This document shows, piece by piece, positions 1 to 8,847 of a DNA stretch of 33,965 nt. The position numbers were made by a program, and so were the translations under genes. The DNA is from Actinomyces sp. (lineage in GTDB: Bacteria > Actinomycetota > Actinomycetes > Actinomycetales > Actinomycetaceae). Every line of letters begins with the position of its first letter. The stretch's first letter is position 1. The notes beneath the pieces were generated by a model. It was not told the DNA's origin and did no database searches. It saw only the letters and a list, made by a program, of their open reading frames with translations. The stretch is from NCBI GenBank assembly GCA_018375675.1, contig JAHACW010000022.1:1-33965 (forward strand), read 5' to 3'.

Positions 1-18
1 CGTCAGATCCAGCGTCAT
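1..18 (-). CDS. 5' end of an unidentified gene, cut by the window edge
   Basis: Reading leftwards, an ATG at 18-16 opens a frame that runs off the window after six codons (M-T-L-D-L-T). A purine-rich Shine-Dalgarno (AAAGGAAA, 23-30 on the minus strand) lies about four bases upstream, which is why this is taken as a real start. Six residues are not enough to identify the product. Confidence 0.45.
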
Positions 19-409
19 ACGATTTCCTTTTGTGTAACTGCGCCGTGCCCGCCGCGGGGGCGAGCGCCCCAGGTCGGGGCTGGCTTCACCTCTAGAGGGT
101 AGCGAGTGTGTGGCCCAATTCCCTGTTCTGACACAGCACTGGGAGAAACCCCACCCCCAGCCACGTGACGGAATGCACCTGTCAATTCCAGCCCATGACT
201 AAAGGCCCAGGTTGGCACACATTTACAAACGGCAACCAATCCCCACCTGCAGCAAGTTGCGAAATATCCCCTCAATGATTTTTCGCAAACGTGAGACACG
301 GTCAGCGTTCATGGACTAAGGTTCTCATGTAACCAATGCTGACCGGGCTAACAATAGCCCACACGGGCAGTATTCTTGAGACTGATTCACCTTCAACACG
401 AGGAATACG
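19..409. other. Intergenic region between divergent genes, with inverted repeats
   Basis: No supported gene. The 391-bp stretch separates a leftward gene start at 18 from the rightward surface-protein start at 410, so it must carry promoters for both. Near the right end there are inverted repeats: GTCAGC (301-306) with GCTGAC (338-343), and GGGCTA (345-350) with TAGCCC (355-360) around a 4-base loop. A GAGGAA ribosome binding site lies at 400-405. I cannot place a convincing -35/-10 pair. Confidence 0.5.
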
Positions 410-1909
410 ATGAAACTGACGCATAGGTTGACCATCGCGACGGCTCTGAGCGCCACGCTCGCGACCGCCCTGATCGCAGGCCCCGCCATGGCCGCCCCCT
501 CCGACGAGAACCAGCCCACGGGTCCCGGCACCGCTAACGGCGACAAGTCCACCGCGTGCCGCGCCGACTGGACCGCCGCGGCGATCCTCGACACGGACAT
601 CCTGGCTCACCACCCCGAGCTAGTGAACCCTGCCGACATCACCCGTAACGCCGACGGCTCCGTCAACAAGGTCGCCACCGGCTCGAACAACGGCTACACC
701 TCGAAGATCTCGACGAACTTCAACACCGAGACCTACAAGGCTCCGGGCATGTTCGAGGCCAACCACTGGATCGCCGGTTCCATGCAGAACTGGCGCTTCC
801 CCGTGGCCACGAAGAACAAGCTGGCCGCCGGCACGACGATCACCGTCGACCTGCCGGACGACATGGCCAACACCTCCTTCATCGGCAAGCTTGAGACCCG
901 CGCGGGCCTCAACGCTTTCATGCAGTCGTGGGGCCCGCGTGAAGCCGAGTACACGTGGAATGACGGCGACTTCACCGCCACCCTGACCGACGCTGCCAAG
1001 AACATTTGGACCATCACGCTGAACAAGGGCCTCGACGCCAACACCGGCACTGTCTTCCAGTTCACGGGCACCTTCCCGGAGGGCGCCGAGTCCTCGACCG
1101 CGTCCGCCAAGCTGGTCGGCGCCCAGTTCCCGGCCGACGGCCAGGTGTGCGGCGACCTGCCCACGCCGGAGACCCCCGAGCTCACCAAGTGCCAGGTCAC
1201 GACCGTGGATCGCACCGTGTGGAGCCCCTACTCGCGCGACATCAACGAGCGCTCCAAGTACGCCGGTTCCTGGGGTTCCGAGGAGCCCAAGTGGGGCGAG
1301 GCCAACGCTGACGGCTGGTTCGTTGCCACCGGTACCGATCCGAAGGTCGGCGACTCGCGCACCCTGCGCCTCTACGGCGCCACCCACAAGGACCTCACCA
1401 ACGCGACGCTGACGATCAAGGCCGTCCAGGGCCTGAAGTTCGACGCCTACACGATCAACACGATCTCCAACCCCGGCGCCGGCGCGCTCAAGGGTAACGG
1501 CTTCACGAACACCGTCGAGGGCCTGGGCGAGATCAAGGTCAGCGAGGACGGCAAGACCATCACCGTCACGATCAAGCACATGCCGGCCAACTCCGGCTTC
1601 TCCTTCAACATCAACGGCATCCTGACCGGCGAGACCCTCGAGGGCTCCCCGGTCCTGGCCCCGATCGTCCTGCACAACTGGCTGACCGGCACGGACAGCG
1701 AGTGCACGGTTCCCACCGAGGAGCCCACCACGCCGGCGCCGTCGGATTCCCCGACGCCCGAGCCGACGACCCCCGCTCCCGCCCCGTCCGCAACCCCGAG
1801 CGGCAACCTCGCTCGCACGGGTGCTGACACCCCGATGCTGGCCGGTGCGGCCATCATGGCTGGACTGGCAGGCCTGGGAGCTCTGGCTCTGCGCCGTCGC
1901 CAGCGCTGA
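410..1909 (+). CDS. Sortase-anchored surface protein (LARTG C-terminus)
   Basis: A 499-residue secreted protein predicted to be covalently attached to the cell wall. It begins with a typical signal peptide (charged MKLTHR, hydrophobic stretch, cleavage expected after AMA near residue 28). The body is rich in Asn, Thr and Gly, suggesting beta-sandwich or Ig-like adhesin domains, with few cysteines. A Pro/Thr/Ser-rich stalk (about 430-465) precedes the sorting signal: LARTG at 467-471, a hydrophobic helix and a terminal RRRQR tail. The signal is LAxTG rather than LPxTG, a form seen in several actinobacterial sortase substrates. GAGGAA at 400-405 supports the ATG at 410. A perfect 11-bp hairpin follows the stop. 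Receptor or function is unknown. The convergent neighbour is also sortase-anchored. Confidence 0.85.
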   Translation: MKLTHRLTIATALSATLATALIAGPAMAAPSDENQPTGPGTANGDKSTACRADWTAAAILDTDILAHHPELVNPADITRNADGSVNKVATGSNNGYTSKISTNFNTETYKAPGMFEANHWIAGSMQNWRFPVATKNKLAAGTTITVDLPDDMANTSFIGKLETRAGLNAFMQSWGPREAEYTWNDGDFTATLTDAAKNIWTITLNKGLDANTGTVFQFTGTFPEGAESSTASAKLVGAQFPADGQVCGDLPTPETPELTKCQVTTVDRTVWSPYSRDINERSKYAGSWGSEEPKWGEANADGWFVATGTDPKVGDSRTLRLYGATHKDLTNATLTIKAVQGLKFDAYTINTISNPGAGALKGNGFTNTVEGLGEIKVSEDGKTITVTIKHMPANSGFSFNINGILTGETLEGSPVLAPIVLHNWLTGTDSECTVPTEEPTTPAPSDSPTPEPTTPAPAPSATPSGNLARTGADTPMLAGAAIMAGLAGLGALALRRRQR

Positions 1910-1917
1910 CGGATCAT

Positions 1918-1944
1918 CCCCCGCAGGGCGCGTCCCTGCGGGGG
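1918..1944 (+). terminator. Hairpin after surface-protein gene
   Basis: An 11-bp perfect stem, 1918-1928 pairing with 1934-1944 around a CGCGT loop, starts nine bases after the stop codon. No clear T-tract follows, so it may terminate weakly or act as a 3'-end stabiliser. Confidence 0.6.
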
Positions 1945-2180
1945 GCACGCTCCGCAGGGACGCATCAACAGGAAAGTGGCACCGCTCTTGATGAGTGGTG
2001 CCACTTCCCATCACCGGTTCATCATGAGGGCTCAATTCATGGTGACTTTCGGTAGTTCCATTGTGCATGTGATGCACGCATCATTTCAAGGCGAAACGAT
2101 GATTTTTCGGTGCAAATTCGCGGTTTCCAACTGCACGTTCGTGCACAAATGAGGGACGATCAGCGCAAACTAGACAAAAC

Positions 2181-2209
2181 GCGGGCCCGCTCGAATCGAG
2201 CGGGCCCGC
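2181..2209 (-). terminator. Rho-independent terminator of the 190-aa surface-protein gene
   Basis: A long GC-rich stem (12 bp, GCGGGCCCGCTC at 2181-2192 with GAGCGGGCCCGC at 2198-2209). On the minus strand it is followed by GTTTTGTCT, and on the plus strand by ATTGTTT, so it can work in both directions between the convergent genes. Confidence 0.85.
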
Positions 2210-2232
2210 ATTGTTTGTCAGGCGAAGATGCC

Positions 2233-2805
2233 TCAGTGGCGCTTGCGAGCGACCACCAGGGTCACGCCACCGGCCAGCGCGATAACGCCAGCGCCAGCGG
2301 CCATCGAAGCGACGGAGCCGGTGTTGGCCAGCGTCGGGTTCGAGGCGGCGGGGGTGCCGGCCGGAGCGTTCGTGTTGCGGATGCCGCCACGAGCGGAGAC
2401 GGGGGCCGGGCCGTTGCCGGTGGAGATCTGGCCGCGGGTGGTCACGCCGGTGGTGCCGACGGGGCCGGAGGCAGCGCCAGCGCCACCCTGATCGGCAGCG
2501 GGGGCCGAAGAATCATCGGAAGTGGCCGGCATGTCAGCGGAGCCACCGGTGTTGTTGTCGTCAGCGCCGGTGTTGTCGTCGGCCGGGGTCGAGGGCTGCT
2601 CGGGGGCCGGATCCTCGGTGGCCGGGGTCGAGGGCTGCTCGGGGGCCGGATCCTCGGTGGCGGGGGCCTCAGTGGTGGGGGCCTCGGCGGACGGGGTCGA
2701 GGGCTCGGTGACGGGGGCCTCGGCGGCGAAAGCAACGCCGGCCGAAGCGGCGATCAGACCGAGTGCCGCGGTGGCGGCGAACAGGGAAGAGGTCGTCTTC
2801 TTCAT
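2233..2805 (-). CDS. Small proline/threonine-rich sortase-anchored protein (LANTG C-terminus)
   Basis: A 190-residue secreted, wall-anchored protein. The signal peptide (MKKTTSS, hydrophobic core, VAFAA cleavage near residue 28) is followed by a low-complexity stalk rich in Pro, Thr, Glu and Ala. Within it a 13-residue unit (ATEDPAPEQPSTP) occurs twice in tandem, encoded by a perfect 39-bp direct repeat. A Gly/Asn-rich segment leads to LANTG at 159-163, a hydrophobic helix and a basic RKRH tail. With no globular domain it looks like a spacer-type surface protein. An AGGAGA ribosome binding site at 2810-2815 fixes the ATG at 2805. A strong terminator follows. No function is assigned. Confidence 0.8.
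   Translation of the reverse strand: MKKTTSSLFAATAALGLIAASAGVAFAAEAPVTEPSTPSAEAPTTEAPATEDPAPEQPSTPATEDPAPEQPSTPADDNTGADDNNTGGSADMPATSDDSSAPAADQGGAGAASGPVGTTGVTTRGQISTGNGPAPVSARGGIRNTNAPAGTPAASNPTLANTGSVASMAAGAGVIALAGGVTLVVARKRH
2582..2659. repeat. Two perfect tandem copies of a 39-bp coding repeat
   Basis: 2582-2620 and 2621-2659 are identical. The unit is 13 codons, so copy-number change keeps the frame and would lengthen or shorten the stalk of the 190-residue surface protein. Confidence 0.9.
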
Positions 2806-3006
2806 TGTTTCTCCTGGAACAATTGTGGTGAGGGATGAATGCGTGACCCTGACCAGTGCGGGCCGTGTCGCGTCACGGCGTTCTCATCCACCCTACAACA
2901 CTTCCTGACCATTACGCACAGATTTTCAAAAATCACGCATCGGCGAGTCGCACTCCACTTTTTCGTGAGGCGTTCATCGACTCCGCCGCGAGGGAAAAGG
3001 GCCAGG

Positions 3007-3636
3007 TCAGGACAGCTTGGCGGTCGCAATGAACTGGAAGATTCCCTCCATGATGAGCTGCGTCGCAATGGCTGCCAGCAGCAGACCGGAGATCTTTGTC
3101 AGCAGCATGATGCCACCGGGGCCAAGAAGCCTCGAAAGCATCAGCGAGAAGCGCATGGTCAGCCACATGACGATGTGCGCGAGCACGACGGCGACAATGA
3201 CAGCGATCCACGATCCCACGTTCGTGCCGGCCTGTCCGACGGCCACCATGACGGCGACGATCGAGCCGGGGCCAGCGAGCAGCGGCGTACCTAGCGGGAC
3301 GAGCGCGACGTTGACGCCCTCGTCCCCCGTGTCCGGTGAGGAGGAGTCCGTGCCCATGAGGAGTTCCATGGCGACGAGGAAGAGCAGGACGCCGCCGGAG
3401 AGCTGGAGGGCCTCCATCGAGATGTGGAGGAGGCGCAGGATCTGCCCGCCCAGGATCGCGAAGGTCAGGATGACGCCGAAGGAGACGGAGGTCGCCTGGA
3501 TGGCGGCGCGGCGCTGCTTGGGCTGGGAGTAGCGGGCGGTGAGGCCCAGGAAGACGGGCACGGTCCCAATGGGGTCCATGATGACCGTCAGCGTCGCGAA
3601 GGCGGTCGCGAAGAGCGTAACGTCGAAGAGGCTCAC
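3007..3636 (-). CDS. MarC family integral membrane protein
   Basis: A 209-residue hydrophobic protein with about six membrane helices. The family hallmarks are visible: an N-terminal DPIGTVPVFL segment (about residues 21-30) and a second-half PLGTPLLAGPGS segment (about 113-124), forming the internal two-fold repeat of MarC/UPF0056 proteins. The family is conserved but its transport role is unproven; the early link to multiple antibiotic resistance in E. coli was not upheld. The start is GTG at 3636, and GTGA overlaps the stop of the upstream PHP gene by four bases, implying translational coupling. Length is normal for the family. Confidence 0.88.
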   Translation of the reverse strand: MSLFDVTLFATAFATLTVIMDPIGTVPVFLGLTARYSQPKQRRAAIQATSVSFGVILTFAILGGQILRLLHISMEALQLSGGVLLFLVAMELLMGTDSSSPDTGDEGVNVALVPLGTPLLAGPGSIVAVMVAVGQAGTNVGSWIAVIVAVVLAHIVMWLTMRFSLMLSRLLGPGGIMLLTKISGLLLAAIATQLIMEGIFQFIATAKLS

Positions 3637-4481
3637 GGCTCGACCACCTCGATAGTGCCCTGCGCGATGACCTCGGCGATCACCTGCGGGTCCGTCGTGT
3701 TTTCGCCGATGCGGTTCGGCTTGCCCGTCCCGTGGTAGTCGGAGGAGCCGAACATCGCCAGGCCCATCTCGCGGGCGATGCGCTCGACGTCGGCGCGGTC
3801 CTCGGGCGCGTGGTCGCGGTGGTCGCGCTCGATGCCGAAGAGGCCGGCCGCCGCCATATCGGCGATGACGGCCTCGGGCAGCAGGCGCTGGCGCTTGCGA
3901 GCGCGGGGGTGGGCCAAGACCGGCACTCCCCCGGCCTGCCGCACGCAGCGCACGGCGTCGACCGGGTCGGGTGCCCAGTGGTGCACGTAGTAGGGACCCG
4001 AGGGATGCAGGGCCTTGACGAAGGCGGCGCTGCGGTCGGGGAATGCGCCGGCGGCTACAAGCGCATCGGCGATGTGCGGGCGCCCCACGGGGCCACCTTC
4101 GGGCGCGAAGGCGAGCACGTCGTCCAACGTAATCGGGAAGTCGGCAGACAGATTCTCGACCATGCGCGCGGCGCGCGTCTCGCGGTCCTCGCGCGTGCGT
4201 CGGAAATTATCGACGAGGCTGGGGCTGGCCGGGTCGAAGAGGTAGGCCAGGAGGTGCACGGAGATCCCCGAGGACGCGCACGACATCTCAGCGCCCCGGA
4301 TGAGGCTCACGCCGGTGTCCGCGACGGCGGCCGAGGCCTCGTCCCATCCGGTCGTCGTGTCGTGGTCCGTCAGCGCGATAGCGTCCAGCCCGGCCTGAGC
4401 GGCGATAGCCAGGAGCTGCGCGGGCGTATCTGTCCCGTCTGAATACGCGCTATGAGTGTGGGGGTCAATTCGCTTCACCAT
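3633..4481 (-). CDS. PHP-domain metal-dependent phosphoesterase (TrpH/YciV-like)
   Basis: A 282-residue protein of the PHP superfamily. Metal ligands are in place: DPHTHSAYSDG at 6-16 (H8, H10, D15), the ALTDHD motif near residue 37, VLAHPRA in the middle and the C-terminal GSSDYHG. The closest described relatives are the YciV/RNase AM and 3',5'-nucleoside bisphosphate phosphatase enzymes, so a nucleotide or short-RNA substrate is likely, but the substrate is inferred. It is the first gene of a two-gene unit with MarC. A TAGTCT -10-like hexamer (4485-4490, minus strand) lies exactly six bases before an in-frame GTG at 4478, so a leaderless start at 4478 (one codon shorter) is possible; no good ribosome binding site precedes the ATG. 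Confidence 0.85.
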   Translation of the reverse strand: MVKRIDPHTHSAYSDGTDTPAQLLAIAAQAGLDAIALTDHDTTTGWDEASAAVADTGVSLIRGAEMSCASSGISVHLLAYLFDPASPSLVDNFRRTREDRETRAARMVENLSADFPITLDDVLAFAPEGGPVGRPHIADALVAAGAFPDRSAAFVKALHPSGPYYVHHWAPDPVDAVRCVRQAGGVPVLAHPRARKRQRLLPEAVIADMAAAGLFGIERDHRDHAPEDRADVERIAREMGLAMFGSSDYHGTGKPNRIGENTTDPQVIAEVIAQGTIEVVEP

Positions 4482-4719
4482 TTGAGACTACCCCATTAAT
4501 CCGATCACACAACCGCGCGGGTGAACGCCGCCCGCGAGCGCCACGCGTCTCATCAAAGAGCCTGTATTTGCTTGAATTTGACCTTATTGTCTGCACGTTC
4601 TCCCATCTCACCATCACCCTTTTTGGTTAACCGCTCACCTGCAGCGACGAGCTATCGACTGTAGGAAACTGGCAGTACACGGCCATTTGGCCTCCCTCAA
4701 CACCGATTGGAGTACACGC

Positions 4720-6180
4720 GTGTCTGACAAGGATCAGACCCAGGTATCCACCGCGACCGACGCGGGAGATGCCGGGTACAACAAGGCTCTGAAAAACCGA
4801 CACATCCAGATGATCGCCATCGGCGGTTCGATCGGCACCGGCCTGTTCCTGGGTGCGGGTGGCCGTCTGGCTCAGGGCGGCCCCGCTCTGGCCTTCGCCT
4901 ACGCGGTGTGCGGCGTCTTCGCGTTTCTGATGGTCCGCGCCCTCGGCGAGCTGGCGGTGCGCCGCCCCTCCTCGGGCGCGTTCGTGTCCTACGCCCGCGA
5001 GTTCCTGGGCGAGAAGGGCGCGTTCATCACCGGCTGGTTCTTCTTCCTGGACTGGGCGGTCACCGTCATGGCTGACATCACCGCCGTGGCGCTCTACATG
5101 CACTACTGGAATATGTTCAAGGTGGTCCCTCAGTGGGTCATCGCCCTCATTGCTTTGGGTCTTGTGTTCGTCCTCAACATGATGAGCGTGAAGGCCTTCG
5201 GCGAGGCGGAATTCTGGTTCGCGATGATCAAGGTCGCGACGATCCTCATCTTCATGGCTGTCGCCATCTGGGCGATCATCACGCAGGCGCACGTCGGTGA
5301 TTACTCCGCGGGTGTCCACAACATCTCCGAGTCCGGCGGCTGGTTCCCCGAGGGCCTGGCCCCCGTCTTCGCCCTCACGCTGGGCGTCGTCTTCGCCTTC
5401 GGCGGCACCGAGATGGTGGGCGTCGCGGCGGGCGAGGCCAAGGACGCCGCGAAGATCCTGCCCAAGGCCATCAACTCGATGGTCATCCGCATCTTCTTCT
5501 TCTACGTCGGCTCCGTTGTGCTTTTCGCCCTGGCGCTGCCCTACACCGCCTACTCGTCGAATGAGTCTCCCTTCACGACGTTCTTCTCCGGCCTCGGCGT
5601 GCCTCACGCGGGTGACATCATCCAGGTAGTTGTCCTGACCGCCGCCCTGTCCTCGCTCAACGCCGGCCTGTACGCGACCGGCCGCACGCTGCGCTCGATG
5701 GCGCTCGTGGGCGAGGGACCGCGCTACGCGGCCCGCCTCAACAAGAACCACGTCCCCTACGGCGGCATCATCATCACCGCGTCGCTGGGTCTGCTGGGCG
5801 TCCTGCTCAACGCCTTCGTTCCGGAGAACGCCTTCAACATCGTCATGGACCTGGCGGGCATCGGTATCGCCGGCACCTGGGCGATGATCCTCATCTCGCA
5901 CCTGGCATTCCTGCGCAAGGTCAAGCGCGGCGAGGAAGAACGTCCGGAGTTCCGCATGCCCGGCGCCCCCTACACCAACTATCTGGCGCTGCTCTTCTTC
6001 GCGGTGGTCGTTGGCTCCAACGTGACCTCCGAGTCGGGCCGTTGGACCCTTGCACTCTTCGGCGTGGTCATCGTCCTTATGGTCGCCGGCTGGTACTACG
6101 TGCGCGGGCGCGTCGGCAACCTGACCGACGAGGCTGCCGCCTCGCTCCAGGGCGAGGAAACCCTGGTCTCGGGCGACTGA
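4720..6180 (+). CDS. ansP: Amino acid permease, probable L-asparagine permease
   Basis: A polytopic transporter of the amino acid-polyamine-organocation superfamily (AAT group), about 12 membrane helices, 486 residues from the preferred start. The N-terminal helix has the family signature IGGSIGTGLFLGAG, followed by GGP and a conserved ALGELAVRRPSSGAF segment. FGGTEMVGVAAGEA in the sixth helix region and the later LNAGLYATGR are also typical. Asparagine is inferred as substrate because an L-asparaginase gene follows 13 bases downstream. I chose GTG at 4720 because GGAG at 4709-4712 sits seven bases upstream; a longer frame from TTG at 4687 adds 11 residues and has no ribosome binding site. 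Confidence 0.85.
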   Translation: MSDKDQTQVSTATDAGDAGYNKALKNRHIQMIAIGGSIGTGLFLGAGGRLAQGGPALAFAYAVCGVFAFLMVRALGELAVRRPSSGAFVSYAREFLGEKGAFITGWFFFLDWAVTVMADITAVALYMHYWNMFKVVPQWVIALIALGLVFVLNMMSVKAFGEAEFWFAMIKVATILIFMAVAIWAIITQAHVGDYSAGVHNISESGGWFPEGLAPVFALTLGVVFAFGGTEMVGVAAGEAKDAAKILPKAINSMVIRIFFFYVGSVVLFALALPYTAYSSNESPFTTFFSGLGVPHAGDIIQVVVLTAALSSLNAGLYATGRTLRSMALVGEGPRYAARLNKNHVPYGGIIITASLGLLGVLLNAFVPENAFNIVMDLAGIGIAGTWAMILISHLAFLRKVKRGEEERPEFRMPGAPYTNYLALLFFAVVVGSNVTSESGRWTLALFGVVIVLMVAGWYYVRGRVGNLTDEAAASLQGEETLVSGD

Positions 6181-6193
6181 GAAAGGACGAACA

Positions 6194-7192
6194 GTGCGTC
6201 TTCACGTCACGTATGCCGGTGGTACCATCGGCATGGTCGATTCCCCCGAGGGGCTGCGCCCCGGCGCAGACCTGCAGGGGTGGTTCGGCTCCCAGCTCGA
6301 GGGCATCGAGCTGGCCTCGAACATCACGATGTCGACGCTGGACCCGCTTATCGACTCCTCGGAGGCTACCCCCGAGGACTGGCAGGCCATCATCGACGAC
6401 ATCAACGCGCACGCAGACGAGGCCGACGCCTTCCTGGTCCTGCACGGCACGGACACGATGGCCTACTCGGCCGCGGCCCTGTCCTACGCACTGGCAAGCA
6501 TGGGTAAGCCGGTCGTCCTGACCGGGTCTCAGTACCCGCTCGGCGTCGTCGGCTCGGACGCATCGGCGAACGTCACGGGCGCCCTGCGCGCCGCGATTTC
6601 GCACCACGCACGAGGCGTCATGCTGTTCTTCGGGCACAAGCTCCTGGCCGGCAACCGCGCCACCAAGACCTCGTCGTGGGCGTTCCGCGGCTTCGAGTCG
6701 CCCTCCGTGTCCCCCATGGCGCGCACGGGTGCCCCGTGGCGCTGGTACGGGGCTCCGAGCACGGGCACCGGCTGGCAGGATCCGAGCCCGTACACGCGCC
6801 AGGATGTCGCCGTCATCGATGTGGTGCCCGGCATGAGCGCCGCGCGACTGCGCGCCATGACGACGCCCCACCCGGACGCGGTCATCCTGCGCACCTTCGG
6901 CGTGGGTAACATCCCCGCCTCCGAGCCGGGTCTCGTGGACGTCCTGGCCGAGCTCGCGCAGGCCGAGGTGCCGATCATCGTCGCCTCCCAGTGCTACCAG
7001 TCCGAGGTCATGCTCGGCCACTACGAGGCCGGCAACGCCCTGGCGCGCCTCGGCGCAATCGGTGCGCACGACATGACGCTCGAGGCCCTCTACGCCAAGA
7101 CTGTCTTCCTGCTCTCGCAGGGCAAGCGCGGCGCCGATTTCAAGCGGTGGATGGACCTGTCCATCGCGGGAGAGCTCACCCTCCAGGACTGA
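6194..7192 (+). CDS. ansA: Type I L-asparaginase
   Basis: A 332-residue cytoplasmic-type asparaginase that hydrolyses asparagine to aspartate and ammonia. Both catalytic motifs are clear: GGTIG near the N-terminus (nucleophile T11) and HGTDTMAY (T86, D87). There is no signal peptide, which supports the intracellular type I class. The start is GTG at 6194, preceded by GAAAGGA. The gap from the permease gene is 13 bases, so the two form an asparagine uptake and catabolism operon, ended by the hairpin at 7213-7263. Confidence 0.93.
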   Translation: MRLHVTYAGGTIGMVDSPEGLRPGADLQGWFGSQLEGIELASNITMSTLDPLIDSSEATPEDWQAIIDDINAHADEADAFLVLHGTDTMAYSAAALSYALASMGKPVVLTGSQYPLGVVGSDASANVTGALRAAISHHARGVMLFFGHKLLAGNRATKTSSWAFRGFESPSVSPMARTGAPWRWYGAPSTGTGWQDPSPYTRQDVAVIDVVPGMSAARLRAMTTPHPDAVILRTFGVGNIPASEPGLVDVLAELAQAEVPIIVASQCYQSEVMLGHYEAGNALARLGAIGAHDMTLEALYAKTVFLLSQGKRGADFKRWMDLSIAGELTLQD

Positions 7193-7212
7193 GCCTCTTC
7201 CACCCGACACGG

Positions 7213-7263
7213 CCCCGGCCTCGTCCCCGGCGCAGCGCGCGCCACAGGGAGACGAGGCCGGGG
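7213..7263 (+). terminator. Rho-independent terminator of the ansP-ansA operon
   Basis: CCCCGGCCTCGTC (7213-7225) pairs perfectly with GACGAGGCCGGGG (7251-7263), followed by TTTGTC. The same 13-base arms recur in the terminator at 12719-12750. Confidence 0.85.
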
Positions 7264-7305
7264 TTTGTCATGACCATCGAACCCGCCCGAGGGGCCGAGA
7301 AGCCG

Positions 7306-7311
7306 TAGAAT
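7306..7311 (+). promoter_or_regulatory. -10 hexamer of a probable leaderless promoter (aminopeptidase P)
   Basis: TAGAAT ends seven bases before the ATG at 7319, so transcription would be expected to start at or next to the start codon. No Shine-Dalgarno and no good -35 are visible. Confidence 0.4.
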
Positions 7312-7318
7312 AGTGACC

Positions 7319-8827
7319 ATGAGTGAAGAAGCGTCCCAGTCCATGGCCGATCGCGGCGAAACCCGCTCCCGTCAGCCCCAGTCCTCCGCATTCCGCGATT
7401 TCATCGGCTCCGGTTGGGGGCCTCGTCCCTCCGAACTGCCCGAGCGCGAGCGCGTCGCCGACTTCCTGCACGACCGCACCCTTAAGGCCGGCGCTCCCTT
7501 CCCGGGCGAGCGCCTGGTCGTGCCCGCGGGCCCCTACAAGGTCCGCTCCAACGACTGTGACTACCGTTTCCGCGCGCACTCCGCCTTCGCGCACCTGTCG
7601 GGCCTGGGCGGCGAGAAGGAGCCCGACACCGTCCTGGTGCTCGAGCCGAACGAGGACGGCACCCACACTCCCCTACTGTTCTTCAAGCCCCGCGCCTCGC
7701 GTTCCTCCAAGGAGTTTTACGCAGACGCCCGCTACGGCGAATTCTGGGTGGGCGCGCGCCCCTCGCTCGAGGAACTGAGCGCGCAGACCGGCCTCGAGAC
7801 CCGCCACATTGACACACTGCGCGACGTGCTGGCGAAGGACGCCGGGACCGTGCAGCTGCGCATCGTGCGCGGCGTCGACGCCAACGTCGAGGCGATGGTG
7901 AACGAGGTGCGCGCCCAGGCCTCCCTGCCCGCGGGTGAGGACGCGCGCAAGGAGGACGAGGCCCTCGAGGAACATCTCTCGGAGATTCGCCTCATCAAGG
8001 ATGCCTTCGAGCTGGAGGAAATGATCCGCGCGGTCGAGGTCACCAAGGCTGGCTTCGAGGACATCATCCGCGTCCTACCGCGCGCCGTCGGCCACCGTCG
8101 CGGCGAGCGCGTCATCGAGGGCGCATTCCGAGCGGTCGCCCGAGAAGAGGGCAACGGCGAGGGATACGAGACCATCGCGGCCTCGGGCAACCACGCGAAC
8201 ACCCTGCACTGGATCGACAACGATGGAACGGTCCGCGAGGGTGACCTGGTGCTCGTCGACGCGGGCGTCGAGGTCGACTCCCTCTACACGGCCGACATCA
8301 CGCGCACGCTGCCCGTCAACGGCCGCTTCACCGAGGTCCAGGCGCGCGTCTACCAGGCGGTCCTCGACGCCTGCGAGGCCGCCCTGGCCCGCGCCAACGA
8401 GCCGGGCTGCCGCTTCAAGGACGTGCACGACGCCGCCATGAAAGTCATCGCCGCCCGCCTGTACGAGTGGGGCATCCTGCCCGTCACCCCCGAAGAGTCG
8501 CTGTCCCCCGAGGGCCAGCAGCACCGCCGCTGGATGCCGCACGGCACCAGCCACCACCTGGGCCTGGACGTGCACGACTGCGCGAAGGCACGCGCGGAGC
8601 TCTACCAGGGCGCGCTGCTGGAGCCGGGCATGGTCTTCACGATCGAGCCGGGCCTGTACTTCCGCGCCGATGACCTGCTGATCCCCGAGGAGTACCGGGG
8701 CATCGGCGTGCGCATCGAGGACGACGTCGTGGTGAACGCCGACGGCACGGTCACGCGTATCTCCGAGGACATCCCGCGCACGATCGCGGACGTCGAGGAG
8801 TGGATCGCGAGCGTTCAGTCCCGCTGA
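7319..8827 (+). CDS. pepP: Aminopeptidase P (Xaa-Pro aminopeptidase), M24B family
   Basis: A 502-residue metallopeptidase that removes an N-terminal residue preceding proline. The N-terminal half is the AMP_N domain; the C-terminal half has the pita-bread fold with five metal ligands: VDAG, ADITRT, SHHLGLDVHD, FTIEPGLYF and GVRIEDD. The first ~30 residues are a polar extension common in actinobacterial members. ATG at 7319 is preferred over GTG at 7313 because a TAGAAT -10 element ends seven bases before it. The gene stands alone and converges on the stress-protein gene with a 20-base gap. Confidence 0.93.
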   Translation: MSEEASQSMADRGETRSRQPQSSAFRDFIGSGWGPRPSELPERERVADFLHDRTLKAGAPFPGERLVVPAGPYKVRSNDCDYRFRAHSAFAHLSGLGGEKEPDTVLVLEPNEDGTHTPLLFFKPRASRSSKEFYADARYGEFWVGARPSLEELSAQTGLETRHIDTLRDVLAKDAGTVQLRIVRGVDANVEAMVNEVRAQASLPAGEDARKEDEALEEHLSEIRLIKDAFELEEMIRAVEVTKAGFEDIIRVLPRAVGHRRGERVIEGAFRAVAREEGNGEGYETIAASGNHANTLHWIDNDGTVREGDLVLVDAGVEVDSLYTADITRTLPVNGRFTEVQARVYQAVLDACEAALARANEPGCRFKDVHDAAMKVIAARLYEWGILPVTPEESLSPEGQQHRRWMPHGTSHHLGLDVHDCAKARAELYQGALLEPGMVFTIEPGLYFRADDLLIPEEYRGIGVRIEDDVVVNADGTVTRISEDIPRTIADVEEWIASVQSR

Positions 8828-8847
8828 GCCGCGCGAAGACGCTGAGG

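Larger units (their letters stand above)
1910..2232. other. Gene-free spacer between convergent surface-protein genes
   Basis: No gene is supported. It holds the two terminator hairpins (1918-1944 and 2181-2209). Between them lie two short palindromes sharing the TGCAC core: GTGCAT-gtg-ATGCAC at 2063-2077 and TGCACG-tt-CGTGCA at 2132-2145. Their role is unknown. Confidence 0.5.

Noticed and set aside
2063..2145. TGCAC-type palindromes as regulator sites
   Set aside because: They lie between convergent gene ends without a nearby promoter; short palindromes are common at this base composition.
4627..4686. Longer permease start at TTG 4687
   Set aside because: No ribosome binding site; GGAG at proper spacing points to GTG 4720.
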